A stretch of 32,099 nt of DNA from Actibacterium sp. 188UL27-1 (GCF_016901225.1 NZ_JAFEUL010000020.1:50264-82362), one strand, 5' to 3'. Shown: positions 9,640-19,221, counted from the first letter of the stretch. Program-made: numbers and translations. Notes: generated by a model from the sequence alone, not told the origin.

Positions 9640-10529
9640 TCAGGCAAGGGTCGAAAGAAACCTGTCTTCGATCGGATTGCTGGGTGATCCAGCGCGTCCG
9701 ATTGAGCCAAGGGGTCGGTGGAATTGCGGATGGTCAAAATCGAGAAAGACGAGTTTGCTGTCAAGGTATGACGCTGTCGTGGCGCGCGGCATGGTCGTGA
9801 TCAGGTCACTCTCTGCGATGATCTCAAGAACGGATCGGATCGAGGCCGTTTCGCAAACGATGTGCATCGATTTGACACCAGAAGCGATCATGGCTGCCTC
9901 CGTCTGCTGCCGAAGCAGGCTACCGCGCGAATGTGCCAGCCAGACCTGTGCTTCCGGATCGGACGCCATAACCTGGTGGCGCACGGTCAAAGGATGATTT
10001 GTCCGACAAAGGATGCCAACGCGATCATCGATCAGTGGTTTGAAATCTAGACTGTCAGAGGGATCAGCGAGGCTTTGAGGGCCCAACACAATATCCACCT
10101 GCCCGCGCTCCAACATGGTTCGAAGCTCATGGAAAAGTCCCATGCGCATTTCAACGACGCAGTTCGGGTTTTCTCTGATGAACCGCGCCATGGCTCTGCT
10201 TAGAAACCGGCCGGCAACGATGGGTGGCAACCCAATCCTGAGTTCTCCCACGGCTCCCTGGGCAGACTGATCCGCCAGAATGCCAGCTTGTTCTTCCGCC
10301 AACCGAATGGCCTGTCCATTGTGCGCCAGTCGGAGAACCAATGCATTTGGCACCGATTTTCGTCTGTCGCTATTGAACAGGTTTGCCCCAAGCGCTGCTC
10401 AAGCGCTTTCATATTTCGACTGAGAGCAGGCTGGATCAATCCCAGCCGGTCGGCTGCCGCCTGGAACGAGCCTGCTTCGACAAGGACAGAGAGTTGCGCG
10501 AGGTGCTGGGGATCAAGTTTGATACCAAT
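9640..10529 (-). pseudogene. LysR-family regulator, frameshifted and lacking a normal start codon
   Basis: The N-terminal winged-helix part is read from about 10529 to 10390 (residues such as FQAAADRLGLIQPALSRNMK). The rest, including the substrate-binding domain (GELRIGLPP, then FIRENPNCVVEMRMG), is in another frame from about 10385 to 9640. The switch falls at a run of four C (G on the coding strand) at 10386-10389: one more G would give the usual LG-ANLF junction. In the N-terminal frame a TAA at 10535-10533 precedes the gene and the codon where ATG is expected is ATT (10529). It is divergent from the TAXI remnant and was probably its regulator. Two independent lesions argue for a true pseudogene. 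Confidence 0.85.
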
Positions 10530-10609
10530 TCTTTATGCAAACCTTTGGTTGCTTGATTATATCGAATGCAACATCCTACTACGCTGTCTAAAGATCTTAG
10601 GAGGATGTC

Positions 10610-11606
10610 ATGTTCCACTTTGGAAAAATCACATCGGCCGCTGTCATGCTGGCAACCGCCAGCGTCCTGCCTGGTGTTGGGACAGCGTAGATATGCAAAG
10701 GTGAAACTGCTGGCGCTGGTGATCCTGGTCACACGATGTTCGTGACCTTTGCTAACAAGGCAGGCAAAGCCGGAGTCGAGATACAGGTCAATGCAGGACA
10801 GACGCTCACCAAGTCCATGCTCAAGGGTGGGCGACAGGAGATCGACTTCTTCTCGGCCCTGCCATCGCTGGTCAATTCGATAAAAGATCAAAAATGCATG
10901 TATGAGAGCGTCGATGACGCCCCTGCTGGGATCCACTCCATCCTGGGTCTCAAAGCTGGAGCCTATCACCCGGTCACGCTGACCGGATCCGGTATCAAGA
11001 GCGGGGAAGACCTCAAGGGCGAAACAATTTTCAACGGACCGCCCGCCGGTTCGGCCTCTGCCACGTCCGAGGCGCTGATCAAGATCATCACCAACTATGA
11101 GGTAGGCAAAGATTACACCGCTGTTCGCCTGAGTTGAGGTGAAGGTTACGCCGCCCTTGCCGATAACAAGATCGACATGATGGTCCGCCCCACTGAAATC
11201 GGCTCATCAAAGATCGTGCAATTTGGCCTGTCAGGTGAATTTCGCGTGTTCTCCATCCCCGAGGCGATTGTGAGTTCCGAGGCGATGCAGGCCCCTTTTG
11301 GGTGCCCGGGCCGTGGCATGCTTCAATTTGATGGTGACATCTACAAAGGTCAGTTTACGGGTGGTGAGTTCACCGCCTTGGGCTTCACACAATTCGTCGG
11401 TACTCATTCGGGCGTGTCTGATGACGTTGTCTACAAAGCAACAAAGGCATTCTGGGAAAACCTGGAGGAGGTAAACGCAAGCGCCTTTTCCTTCAAAAGG
11501 TCTCTGCAGAAACCGCCTTTACGTCGATCAATGTGCCGCTGCATCCGGCGCGGCCAGGTATTACGACGAAGCTGGCATCGCAATTCCAGATGAACTGCCC
11601 CCCTGA
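10610..11606 (+). pseudogene. TAXI-family TRAP transporter solute-binding protein remnant
   Basis: A good ribosome site (AGGAGGA) precedes the ATG at 10610 and a signal-peptide-like start (MFHFGKITSAAVMLATAS). The frame then meets TAG at 10688 and TGA at 11135. Between and after these the protein reads as a periplasmic TAXI binding protein (GQTLTKSMLKGG; LKGETIFNGPPAGSASAT; SDDVVYKATKAFWENLEEV). Beyond about 11490 the coding sense jumps frame twice, ending in RYYDEAGIAIPDEL and TGA at 11604. The intact protein would have bound a carboxylate or organic anion for TRAP uptake. The substrate is not recognisable; the sulfatase downstream hints at a sulfated or sulfonated compound. Confidence 0.87.
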
Positions 11607-11704
11607 TCGCGACCGATGATGGCAGGATTGCTAAGGCGATCCTCCATCCCCGCACCGGCAATCGGATATGGATGCAATGACAGGCAGACACAACCCCTGG
11701 TGGA

Positions 11705-13190
11705 ATGGCCAAGCTGTCTGTGATCCTGTCCGCCTTGGCGTGTTTCGGCCTTGGTGCGATTGCCATCTACATCTGGCATCGGTCTGGTCTAGTCCAAGCT
11801 CCACAGACCTGCCGGATCTGCGCTGGCTTTAATCGCAAGCGCCTTTGCAGCGCGGGCCAAGAGAGACACCGCCGGTCCCGTCACAGGCGCGCGCAGTACC
11901 ATCCATCTCCTTTCGGATTTGGTCATGATTGCTGCTGGGCTTTGGGCAATTTGGTCTTTTTACTTTGTTCAGACGCAGATGGAGATCGCTCTTTATGACG
12001 TAACCCAGGCCGATACTTGGCTAGCACTGGCTGGGCTCATCATCTTTTTGGAGCTTTGCCGCAGGTTGGGGGGTGGGGATTGTTTGTGTTAGGGGCGTTC
12101 GGTGTCGTTTACCTGCGCTAAGGTCAGGACCTGCCCGGCATCATGGCTCACATGGGCTTCTCGCTTAAAGAAGTCGCCGAAGGGCTTTGGTAAAACACCA
12201 ACAAAGGCGTCTTTGGGTCGATCACCAATATCGTCCTGCCCACCGTCTTTATTTTCATCATCTTCGGCGTTCTGTTGGAGGGGACCGGCGCAGGCCACAC
12301 GCTTCTGAAGTCTGCAGTTCTCGCCACCCGACGGACCCGCGGCGGCCCGGCCCACGCGGCCATACTGGCCTCTTCGATGTTCGGCACCATGTTAGGCTCA
12401 ACGGTTGCAAACATCGTCGGGACGGGAACGTTCACGATCCCCATGATCAAGAAACGAGGCTTCTTTCCCACCTTCGCTGCGGGAATTGAGCCGACAGCAT
12501 CCTCTGGCGGACAGATCATGCCGCCCATCATGGGGGCGGTGGCACTGGTTATGGCTGATCTTACCGGCGTTGGATATCTGGACATAATCGTGGCGGCACG
12601 ATTTCAGGCGCTGTTCTCCTATTTCAGTCTGTTCACCGCCGTCACAGTAGAGGCAAGGCGTCAGGGCGTTGAAATTCAACCAATATCCGTGGACGATCAC
12701 ATTACCTGTGTCGATCTGATCAATTCGGTTCTGTTTCTCGGTCCAATCGCGACGATCATCAGATGCCTGGTGGCTGAATATTCAACCTGCGCCGCGGGCT
12801 TTTACGCCGTGATCGTGTTGCTGGCCCTCTCCCTCATCAATCCCAATATCAGATCTGACCCCTTTCGCATCTGGCGGTCCTTCCTGAAAGGTCGCAATCC
12901 GGCGCGACCCTTCTGATCGCTATTGCCGCCATCGGCGTCCCGGTCGGTTCGCTGGATTCCACAGGGCTCGGCCTGAAACTGGCCAATGTCATCGCGGCGG
13001 TCCGGGGGACAGCCTGTTCTCCGCCTTGTCGGCCTATGACCGCCGCAAGCTCACCATCGCGGAGGTCGTCGTTCGGTTTGTTGCGGCATTCGCGATGCTG
13101 GTCCCCAACGTTCTGATCCACCTTTCCGCCATCGCCACTGGGATGGCCCTGATCGCTTGGGATATCCGCGAAGCCAAACGACTATTTTAA
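11705..13190 (+). pseudogene. TRAP transporter fused permease remnant
   Basis: Fragments of a 4TM/12TM fused TRAP permease follow the TAXI remnant. Readable parts are a membrane-like start at 11705, IALYDVTQADTWLALAGLI near 11980, GIMAHMGFSLKEVAEGLW near 12140 with a TAA/TAG-type break, and the strongly conserved stretch at 12275-12890 (FGTMLGSTVANIVGTGTFTI, GGQIMPPIMGAVALVMAD). The tail near 13050-13190 (LVPNVLIHLSAIATGMALI) is again in a different frame. Several stops and shifts make function impossible as written. A complete permease is about 600 to 700 residues; here under 500 codons of recognisable sequence remain, so some has been lost. Confidence 0.85.
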
Positions 13191-13206
13191 CGACGAAGGC
13201 CGCCAC

Positions 13207-14268
13207 GTGATCAAATGCCCAAACTTTTTGTTCATCATCACGGACCAGCACCGGACCGATCACCTGGGCTGCGGCGGCAATCCGGTTGTGCGGGACCCGA
13301 ACATCGACGGGATCGCGGCCACGGGCACAAGGTCGGACCGGTTCTATGTCGCCAACCCGATCTGCATGCCAAACCGCGCCTCGATCATGACGGGCCGGAT
13401 TGCTCTGCCCATGGGGCCCGCCATAACGGGATTCCACTTTCGAAGGATCACACCGCCTTTGCGGAGTTGCTGCGCGACGCCAGATATCGGACTGGGTTAA
13501 TCGGGAAATCCCACCTGCAAAGCTTCACCGGGTTGCCCGCAACCAGTACCTCCCAACCGGTCGACGGTCTGAGCGTTCCAAGCCCCCATCTTCGCGATGC
13601 CAAGCAAAACAATCGACACACGCCTGACTACGATTTGGAGAGCACAACAAGGTGGGATCGCCCGCTCGCCAAACGCATGCAAGGGCATTTCTACGGGTTT
13701 GACCATATCGAAATTGCCACCGATCATGCGGATCGCAACTCTGACGATTACCTTTCGTGGGCGCGAGAACAGCGCGCGGATTTCGATGATCTCGTCGGCC
13801 CGCGGAACGGTCTGCCCGACAAACGCATTGACGCCCCGAAGGCGTGGCGCATGGCCGACCCAGATGCGCTTTATTCAACAAACTGGATCGCAGATCGCAG
13901 TGCAGCCTGGCTGGTCGACTAGGCAGATGATGACGGGCCGTTCTTTCTGCAAATGTCATTTCCCGACCCGCATCATCCGTTCACACCACCTGGCAAATAT
14001 TGTGACATGTGTGACCCGGGTGATATCGAACTCCCGGCCATGTTTGGTCAGGGCAACCTGCCTCCGATCAAGGGGTAATTCGGGTGCCTTTCATCTGGCA
14101 CGATCCAACATCTTCGACCCGGGGGCAGATCGATACTGTTGTCGCTGCGCGAAGGCGAAGACTGGAACGAGCTTTACGACCTCACGTCTGATCCGGGCGA
14201 GGTCAAGAACCTAAACATCGAACGTGTCCACCGCCCATCGCTTGCGGCGCTTTGCTTTGATCGTCAGG
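13207..14268 (+). pseudogene. Sulfatase remnant
   Basis: Starts with GTG at 13207, 17 bases after the permease remnant. N-terminal metal-site sequence IITDQHRTDHLG and the formylglycine motif C53-M-P-N-R (PICMPNRASIMTGR) identify an arylsulfatase-type enzyme. The frame shifts at about 13400-13410 (HGARHNGIPLSKD continues in another frame). Stops occur at 13920 (TAG, after AAWLVD) and about 14077 (TAA). After GNLPPIKG the sequence jumps to a C-terminal piece (REGEDWNELYDLTSDPGEVKN), so the middle-to-late part is deleted. About 350 codons remain of a family usually near 500. With the TAXI-TRAP genes this suggests a lost organosulfate-use operon. Confidence 0.88.
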
Positions 14269-14269
14269 C

Positions 14270-14833
14270 ATGACCAGCGGCGAAGTTGCCTCCTGGTAGG
14301 CCGTTTCCGACAAGGTGCGCACGGCGTCCCCCACCTCGTCCAGGGTTTCGCGCGGCGGGGCGGCTCCGAACATCGTCGTCAAGGCGACGTCGAGGATGAA
14401 CTACCCCATCTCGGCGTCCACGTCGAATGTGACCATATCCCCCCGCGCGGCGAGTGCCGCATCGAATGTCTCTGCCCGGGCAGATATGATGGCGGCGTAA
14501 TCGGGCAGGTGACGCGTGGCAAAAACGGGCAGAACATGGCGCCGCCGCTCATGCCAGGCGGGCCCGTCGGCGGTCAGAACATTCTCCCCATTCCATTGCC
14601 GCAGGATCCGCATCAGCCGCTCGAACCGGATGAAATCAGCTGCCTGACGAGCCATGACCGCCTCGACATGGTCAGGGTGGAACAACAGCCACAGCCGGTA
14701 GGGGCCCAGTCGCAGCCGCTCCGCATCCCCATATCGCGCATGCATATTCTCATAAAAGCCAAGCGGATCGCGCCGTAACCGCAGCAAGTGATCCGTGCCG
14801 AATGTGGGGCTAAAGGGGGGGGGCTTTAGGCAT
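14270..14833 (-). pseudogene. Cytochrome P450 N-terminal remnant
   Basis: The ATG at 14833 overlaps the end of the upstream small gene (ATGCCTAA). A run of nine C (nine G on the plus strand, 14815-14823) throws the frame off; eight would join MPKAPP to FSPTFGTDHLL. The following codons give the P450 N-terminal third, including the C-helix heme-propionate motif WHERRRHVLPVF. A TAG at 14403-14401 interrupts VDAEMG*FILDVALTTMFGA. Homology stops at about 14270, just where the sulfatase remnant ends on the other strand, so the I-helix, ExxR and Cys-heme ligand regions are gone. Not functional as sequenced. Confidence 0.82.
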
Positions 14834-15110
14834 GGCGGGCGTTGCTGCGTGCAAAGGGACGGCATATCAGGCTGATTGCGGCCAGCACTAGGTGCAGCAC
14901 CGCCCCGATCAACGCGAACGGGAGGTTCACATGGCCCAGTGCCCAAGCCCAGGCGGCCGTGCCATTAGCGCAATAATCGCCATCCCTGTAGCTGGCCGCA
15001 CCCGCTTGCGGGCGCAAGCTGAGCCCTGTCGCCCGTGCCTCCAACCAATGGGCGAGGCGCCTGATAAGGGGGCAGGTCGGATCAAACGACAGCTCTGCCG
15101 CGACCGGCAC
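14826..15110 (-). pseudogene. Small DCC-like (DUF393) protein, probably degenerate
   Basis: A 94-codon frame with GTG at 15110, overlapping the stop of the membrane gene upstream (TGAGTG) and itself overlapping the P450 start, so the three were co-transcribed. The start (LSFDPTCPLIRRLAHWLEAR) resembles the DxxCxxC opening of DCC/DUF393 proteins, but the second cysteine is isoleucine. The end (ISLICRPFARSNARHA) resembles that family's tail. It is shorter than the usual 110 to 130 residues, so a middle piece may be missing. The family match is by eye and only moderate; an alternative is an unrelated short membrane protein. Confidence 0.45.
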
Positions 15111-16146
15111 TCAGGGGCGCCAACGCGGCCACCATTCCCCGACATTGGCACAGTATTCCGGCCAGCCTTCCGGGAAACGCACCATTAAATCGTGGCGATG
15201 GTGCCAGCGGACCATCCCTTGAACAAAGATCCACGTCATCCCGGCCATCGCGGTTATCCAGACATTGCCAAGCAGGGCGCCCATCACGATCCAGGTGGCT
15301 GCGGTGCACAGCTGCATCGGATTGCAGACATAGACATAGATCCCCGCCCGCACCAGGCGGTCCGTCTGATCCAGCGGAATCGGCATTCCGTTCCCACGCA
15401 GTGCAAACATCTGCGCCCATGTTAGGCCAATCAGCTGGATCGGAGCCAAAACGGCAAAGGCCATCAGCAGAACCGGCACGGAGGTTGGAAGATCCGCCCA
15501 GTGCCCACCCATCGCGCGCATTACCAGTGCTGGGAGCAACACGAAGGCAAGCCACCCATAGCCAAACGCCAAAAGCGCGACACGGAGCCCAAGATGCCGG
15601 TCTTCTGCCGTCCAACGCGCAAGGAAAAGAGCGGGAACATGGGCCACCAGAAAAACGAGGAAAACACTCAACAGCCGGTTCGGCCCCGCCTCCACGAACG
15701 GTGGTAATGAAACGAAGAATGGCACATGCAATCCCCGACGATGAGGCCTGCGAGTACAAAGGGTTTGCACGCCGTGTGACAAGAAACAGAACCGGCCCGA
15801 ACAGAAGTGCCCCGCCCATAAGGATGTCAGCCGGCATGTCGCCCAATATCAGCGCCTCGTCACCATAACGCCACCAGCCCATCCAAAGCGCCACTTGATG
15901 CATGACATAGACGGTGCCCAGTCCGTAGAGCCCACCAAAAAGCGCCCCGAGTGGCAGGGTAAGGAACGCCGGTTCGGCCCAGCGCCCCAAATCGACCGCT
16001 GCAAGCACAATGCGGAAGATCAAGACGCCGCCTGCCACCACACCAATCGTCAGGCAAAGCCAGACGCGGATCTTCACCCCGGCATCGTCATTTTTCGGGC
16101 CATCAAACATGCCCGGCAACGTAGGCTGGGTTTGGGTTGCATGCAC
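15111..16146 (-). pseudogene. Isoprenylcysteine-methyltransferase-like membrane protein, frameshifted
   Basis: From a GTG at 16146 the first ~130 residues give several hydrophobic segments (VWLCLTIGVVAGGVLIF; DMPADILMGGALLFGPVLFL). The sense then leaves this frame: between about 15765 and 15720 it appears to pass through a second frame (FVLAGLIVGD) into a third that runs to the TGA at 15113-15111. The C-terminal part carries the ICMT/phospholipid-methyltransferase pattern (AGIYVYVCNPMQL, then FPEGWPEYCANVGEWWPRWRP). The intact product would be a multi-pass membrane methyltransferase-like protein of about 340 residues. One or two indels break it; sequencing error is possible but its two downstream partners are also damaged. 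Confidence 0.65.
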
Positions 16147-16233
16147 GGGCAGACATCGCCGCAGTTCGGCGATGCCATGGCGGCCGTGCGTCGGGTCAAC
16201 CGAAGATGCACATGGTTGGCCTCACAGGTGGTG

Positions 16234-16560
16234 TCAGCCGCAACCTCTTCGGGTGAAGGCAGCATTCAAAGTATCCAGGTCACGTCTTGCCGCGGCCCCG
16301 GTCAGATCTCCGGCAATGCTTTCAAAACCGCCGACAATCTGGTCTTCTTTGTCGTCCGACAGCACCAAGTCGATGGTTCCAAAGGTGCTGTCGAGGTCCG
16401 CGTCTGTCTTGACTTGGGTGACCCGTCCGATCTCGCGCGCCAGATCTGTGCAGCTCATGCGCGAAACCTGTGCCTGGGTCTTTTCGTTATCGGTGCAGGC
16501 ACCAAGGGCGAGGCCCGCCGTGATTGATGCGATACAGATCGCGGTTTGCGTGATGTTCAT
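16234..16560 (-). CDS. Small putative lipoprotein
   Basis: A 108-residue protein beginning at the ATG at 16560 (MNITQTAICIASITAGLALG) with a lipobox LALGAC, lipidated Cys22. The mature part has two further cysteines (SRMSCTDLAREIG and the C-terminal RRGCG) that might form a disulfide. I see no named domain. A longer open frame begins at 16647, but the signal peptide fixes the start at 16560. The gene lies alone between the degenerate membrane gene and the AraC-type regulator. It is intact, unlike what follows it. Function unknown. Confidence 0.75.
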   Translation of the reverse strand: MNITQTAICIASITAGLALGACTDNEKTQAQVSRMSCTDLAREIGRVTQVKTDADLDSTFGTIDLVLSDDKEDQIVGGFESIAGDLTGAAARRDLDTLNAAFTRRGCG

Positions 16561-16847
16561 CGTAGCTGTCTCTCTTGATTGGGTCTTCGATTGTGCGGGG
16601 CAGGGCCACCGGGGGTGACCTATTTCAACGGGTATTTCGGAATCCATACGGATGCGGCCACAAGCTGGTTCGGTTCAGGTCATGCGCTGGTCTAAACGGC
16701 CATCGCCGTAATCACCGGATTGCCGCCTGGGCGGCTGTCATGGTCATCAAAAATGGGGGCCAGGCGAAAACGGGCATCAGCCGGTCTGGCCCAGTAGTGG
16801 GGAAGGGTCGGGTCGTCACACGGGTCTCCTGATCAGTCGTGATGCGA

Positions 16848-18071
16848 TCAGATGTGGCGCCGCTCTCCACCGATTTCGTCCAATCCCTTCGATCCGGACA
16901 GTGTTTTTCGATAACCGGTCGGCGTTTGGCCGGTCACCCGTTTGAACGCCGTGTAGAATGACGACCGTGCGTTGAAACCGACATCGTAGGTGATTGTCAG
17001 AACCGTCTCATCGGTTTGAACCAACATCTGCATGGCTTCGGCGATCCGGTAACCGTTGACGAAATCAAAAAAGGTCTCTCCAAGCGTGACGTTGAGGGTC
17101 TGGGAAATATGGTTCGGTGACGCCCCGATATGTCTGGCCAAGGACCAAAGCGATAGGTCGGGATCACGGTACAAATGATCGATCTCCATCGCCGCCCGCA
17201 GCTTGCGGGCAAGGCGTTCCGATCTTTCCGGCGGCAATGTCGATTTCTGGTATCTCTCCCCATCTCTTTCGGGCGTCCCTTCATCCGCGTCCGGCGGCGA
17301 AAGATCGGTGTCACTGTCGGGCACCAGGGCGGGCCGCTGGCGAAGGCCCCAGAGCGTGGCGGTGGCAAATAACACAAAGCCGACACCACTTGCTGCGGGG
17401 GAGGACAGGACCGCAGCCTGAGGCACGAAGACACTCCACAAATCCATGATCTGGGACAGCCAAAACAGAACCCCGAGCGCCCCGATCAGGTAGATCCAGC
17501 GCAGCTCGTGCTGCTCGGTGCTGGCATAGACGTCCCGTAATTGACGACGATAGCGCAGGAGGCGGCGGACAGTCAGGTAAAGGTAAACGGGCAACTGCAC
17601 GTAAAACGCCAGGTTCAGCAGGGCCAGCATGACCAAGACGATCAAGGGCCACCCGGTGGGATCGGAACCCTCCTCAGAGACCAAGAAAACCAGGACATCT
17701 TGCGGCATAAGGGCCATGAGCAGCGCAACACATGCCGCAAGGGCGGGCAAGGCAAGATGGGCACAAAGATAGGGTGATCGCCTTGGCGCAGTTGATGTCA
17801 GCGTGACCACATACATCCAGAAAAACGGCGCCAGACAAAAACCGCCCACGAGCGAAATCATTGCCACTCCGGCCTCAAGATACGGGTCTTTGGCGGCGGC
17901 AATCGCACGCTCAAACGCCATCGGCACATTGTTCAAAGCGATGGCGACCAGGAACCAGGCCAAGCTGCGATAGATTGGCTGAAACTGTTGCCGCATCACG
18001 CAGAAAACGACCCCGAACACCGCGATTGCTAGCGTCGCAGTGCCGATCATATCCAGAATAGTCTCTGTCAT
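16848..18071 (-). CDS. Membrane-anchored AraC-family transcriptional regulator
   Basis: A 407-residue protein starting at the ATG at 18071; the frame extends 14 codons upstream only from a TTG. The N-terminal half has about seven hydrophobic segments (e.g. TLAIAVFGVVFCVM, LAPFFWMYVVTL, PALAACVALLMAL, PLIVLVMLALLNLAFYV, ALGVLFWLSQIM, GVGFVLFATATLWGL). After a charged linker near 265-295, the last ~100 residues form an AraC double HTH (LARHIGASPNHISQTLN; ITYDVGFNARSSFYTAFKR; TGQTPTGYRK). Such proteins sense a signal at the membrane and bind DNA at the inner face. The target is unknown; adjacent candidates are the lipoprotein and the GNAT/GlcG pair. Confidence 0.87.
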   Translation of the reverse strand: MTETILDMIGTATLAIAVFGVVFCVMRQQFQPIYRSLAWFLVAIALNNVPMAFERAIAAAKDPYLEAGVAMISLVGGFCLAPFFWMYVVTLTSTAPRRSPYLCAHLALPALAACVALLMALMPQDVLVFLVSEEGSDPTGWPLIVLVMLALLNLAFYVQLPVYLYLTVRRLLRYRRQLRDVYASTEQHELRWIYLIGALGVLFWLSQIMDLWSVFVPQAAVLSSPAASGVGFVLFATATLWGLRQRPALVPDSDTDLSPPDADEGTPERDGERYQKSTLPPERSERLARKLRAAMEIDHLYRDPDLSLWSLARHIGASPNHISQTLNVTLGETFFDFVNGYRIAEAMQMLVQTDETVLTITYDVGFNARSSFYTAFKRVTGQTPTGYRKTLSGSKGLDEIGGERRHI

Positions 18072-18254
18072 GCCGCAACCTGTCCCAAATTGAACCGTGG
18101 GGCCAGTTGTCAAATGTCGGGGGCGCGTCGCAACGCCAATTTGTCAGGTATGGCGATCAGTGAATGTCGATTGAACGGCACCACGACCAACGGTGTTCCC
18201 GTCAACGATCTGCTGGACGTATATCGCCGGGCCAACCCGACCTGACACCTCAGA

Positions 18255-18734
18255 TCAACTGCCCTCCATCCGAAAAACTTTGGAGATGGCCTTTTCAGCG
18301 GTGCGATAGGTGCGAAATCCCATCGCTTCGTAATAGGCCTGCCCTTCCAGGTTTGCCGCACCGATATAGGCCTCAATGTTTGTAATTGCGGCAGTCGCGG
18401 CCGCCGTTTTGCTGGCCTGAAACAGTCGGGCACCCACGCCCCGGCGCGCTGCGGACGGAGTAACATGGGTTCCGATGATCCCCCACCCAACCGGCGTGTC
18501 GAACCGATTGCCGATTGTGGCCCGCTTCAGCGATTGAAGGCCAAGGATGGAACCGTCAGGGCCTACGGCAACCGAACACAAGATCCCGTCAGGATTGACG
18601 ATATAATTATTCAACGCGAAATCCGGATCGCCGGGAGAGGTTCGCTTACCCGCGGCCACAAGACTTTCTAGCATCGCGCTGACATCATCCGCATCGGTTG
18701 GAATGGCGCGAAGGATCGTTACCTCAGCTTCCAA
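18255..18734 (-). CDS. GNAT-family N-acetyltransferase
   Basis: A GNAT-fold protein of about 159 residues. The acetyl-CoA motif is RRGVGARLF (HVTPSAARRGVGARLF), and the family's C-terminal signature is present (ANLEGQAYYEAMGFRTYR). I place the start at the TTG at 18734, because the family-like sequence begins right after it (EAEVTILRAIPTDADD) and it overlaps the GlcG-like gene end by 11 bases; no ATG is well placed. The substrate cannot be inferred. The overlap indicates co-transcription with the GlcG-like gene. Confidence 0.8.
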   Translation of the reverse strand: MEAEVTILRAIPTDADDVSAMLESLVAAGKRTSPGDPDFALNNYIVNPDGILCSVAVGPDGSILGLQSLKRATIGNRFDTPVGWGIIGTHVTPSAARRGVGARLFQASKTAAATAAITNIEAYIGAANLEGQAYYEAMGFRTYRTAEKAISKVFRMEGS

Positions 18735-19158
18735 CAGTCTCGTCACTTTCAGCGTGAATGGCGTCAAGTGCGGCCTTGGCCACGGTGATATCCTGATCTC
18801 CACTGCCAGACCCGACACCGATACCACCCAAAAGATGGCCATCGATGCGGATGGGTAAGCCTCCGGGCAGGCCCGTGACGGATCCTTCGGTTGCCGCCGC
18901 AATTAATGGCTTGACCGCCTCAGGAATGATCAGCGTTGCGGCACCGATAGATGCCGCCGTCATGGCCTTTGCCCGCGCGCTTTTCAGGCTCAACGGTTTG
19001 GCGTCGGTCATCCGAAATTCCGCAAGCGTCAGGCAACTTACATCAACGATTACAATGCATTGCGGCTGCCCGATCTCTTCCGCCTTGGCCACCGCGGCCT
19101 GCAGCATGGTGAACACGGCCTCATGGGTCAGCATCAATGTGGAACGCACAAACGACAT
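18724..19158 (-). CDS. GlcG/HbpS-family protein
   Basis: A 144-residue protein with the family hallmarks: IVIVDVS near 36-42, a central LKSARAKAMTAAS segment, and the C-terminal GGLPIRIDGHLLGGIGVGSG followed by DQDITVAKAAL. GlcG/HbpS proteins are small, sometimes heme-binding, and often lie beside glycolate or sugar-acid dehydrogenases without a settled role. An alternative start is the ATG at 19134 (MLTHEAVF), which fits the family's usual beginning. The gene is divergent from the gluconolactonase and shares the 63-base region containing an operator-like site, so it may belong to the same regulon. Confidence 0.83.
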   Translation of the reverse strand: MSFVRSTLMLTHEAVFTMLQAAVAKAEEIGQPQCIVIVDVSCLTLAEFRMTDAKPLSLKSARAKAMTAASIGAATLIIPEAVKPLIAAATEGSVTGLPGGLPIRIDGHLLGGIGVGSGSGDQDITVAKAALDAIHAESDETVGS

Positions 19159-19186
19159 GGCAGGGCTTTCGATTTTGAAACGGTCC

Positions 19187-19200
19187 TGTTACCGGTATCA
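19187..19200. promoter_or_regulatory. Second GntR/IdnR-like operator candidate
   Basis: TGTTACCGGTATCA lies between the GlcG-like gene and gluconolactonase, 22 bases before the latter's ATG. It is a near-perfect palindrome (one mismatched pair) and matches the site at 8451-8466 closely (TGTTACCGATAACA). Its place overlapping the likely promoter or ribosome-site region fits repression of the lactonase and 6-phosphogluconate dehydrogenase genes. Confidence 0.65.
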
Positions 19201-19221
19201 CAATGAGTGGACGGAGGGGAT

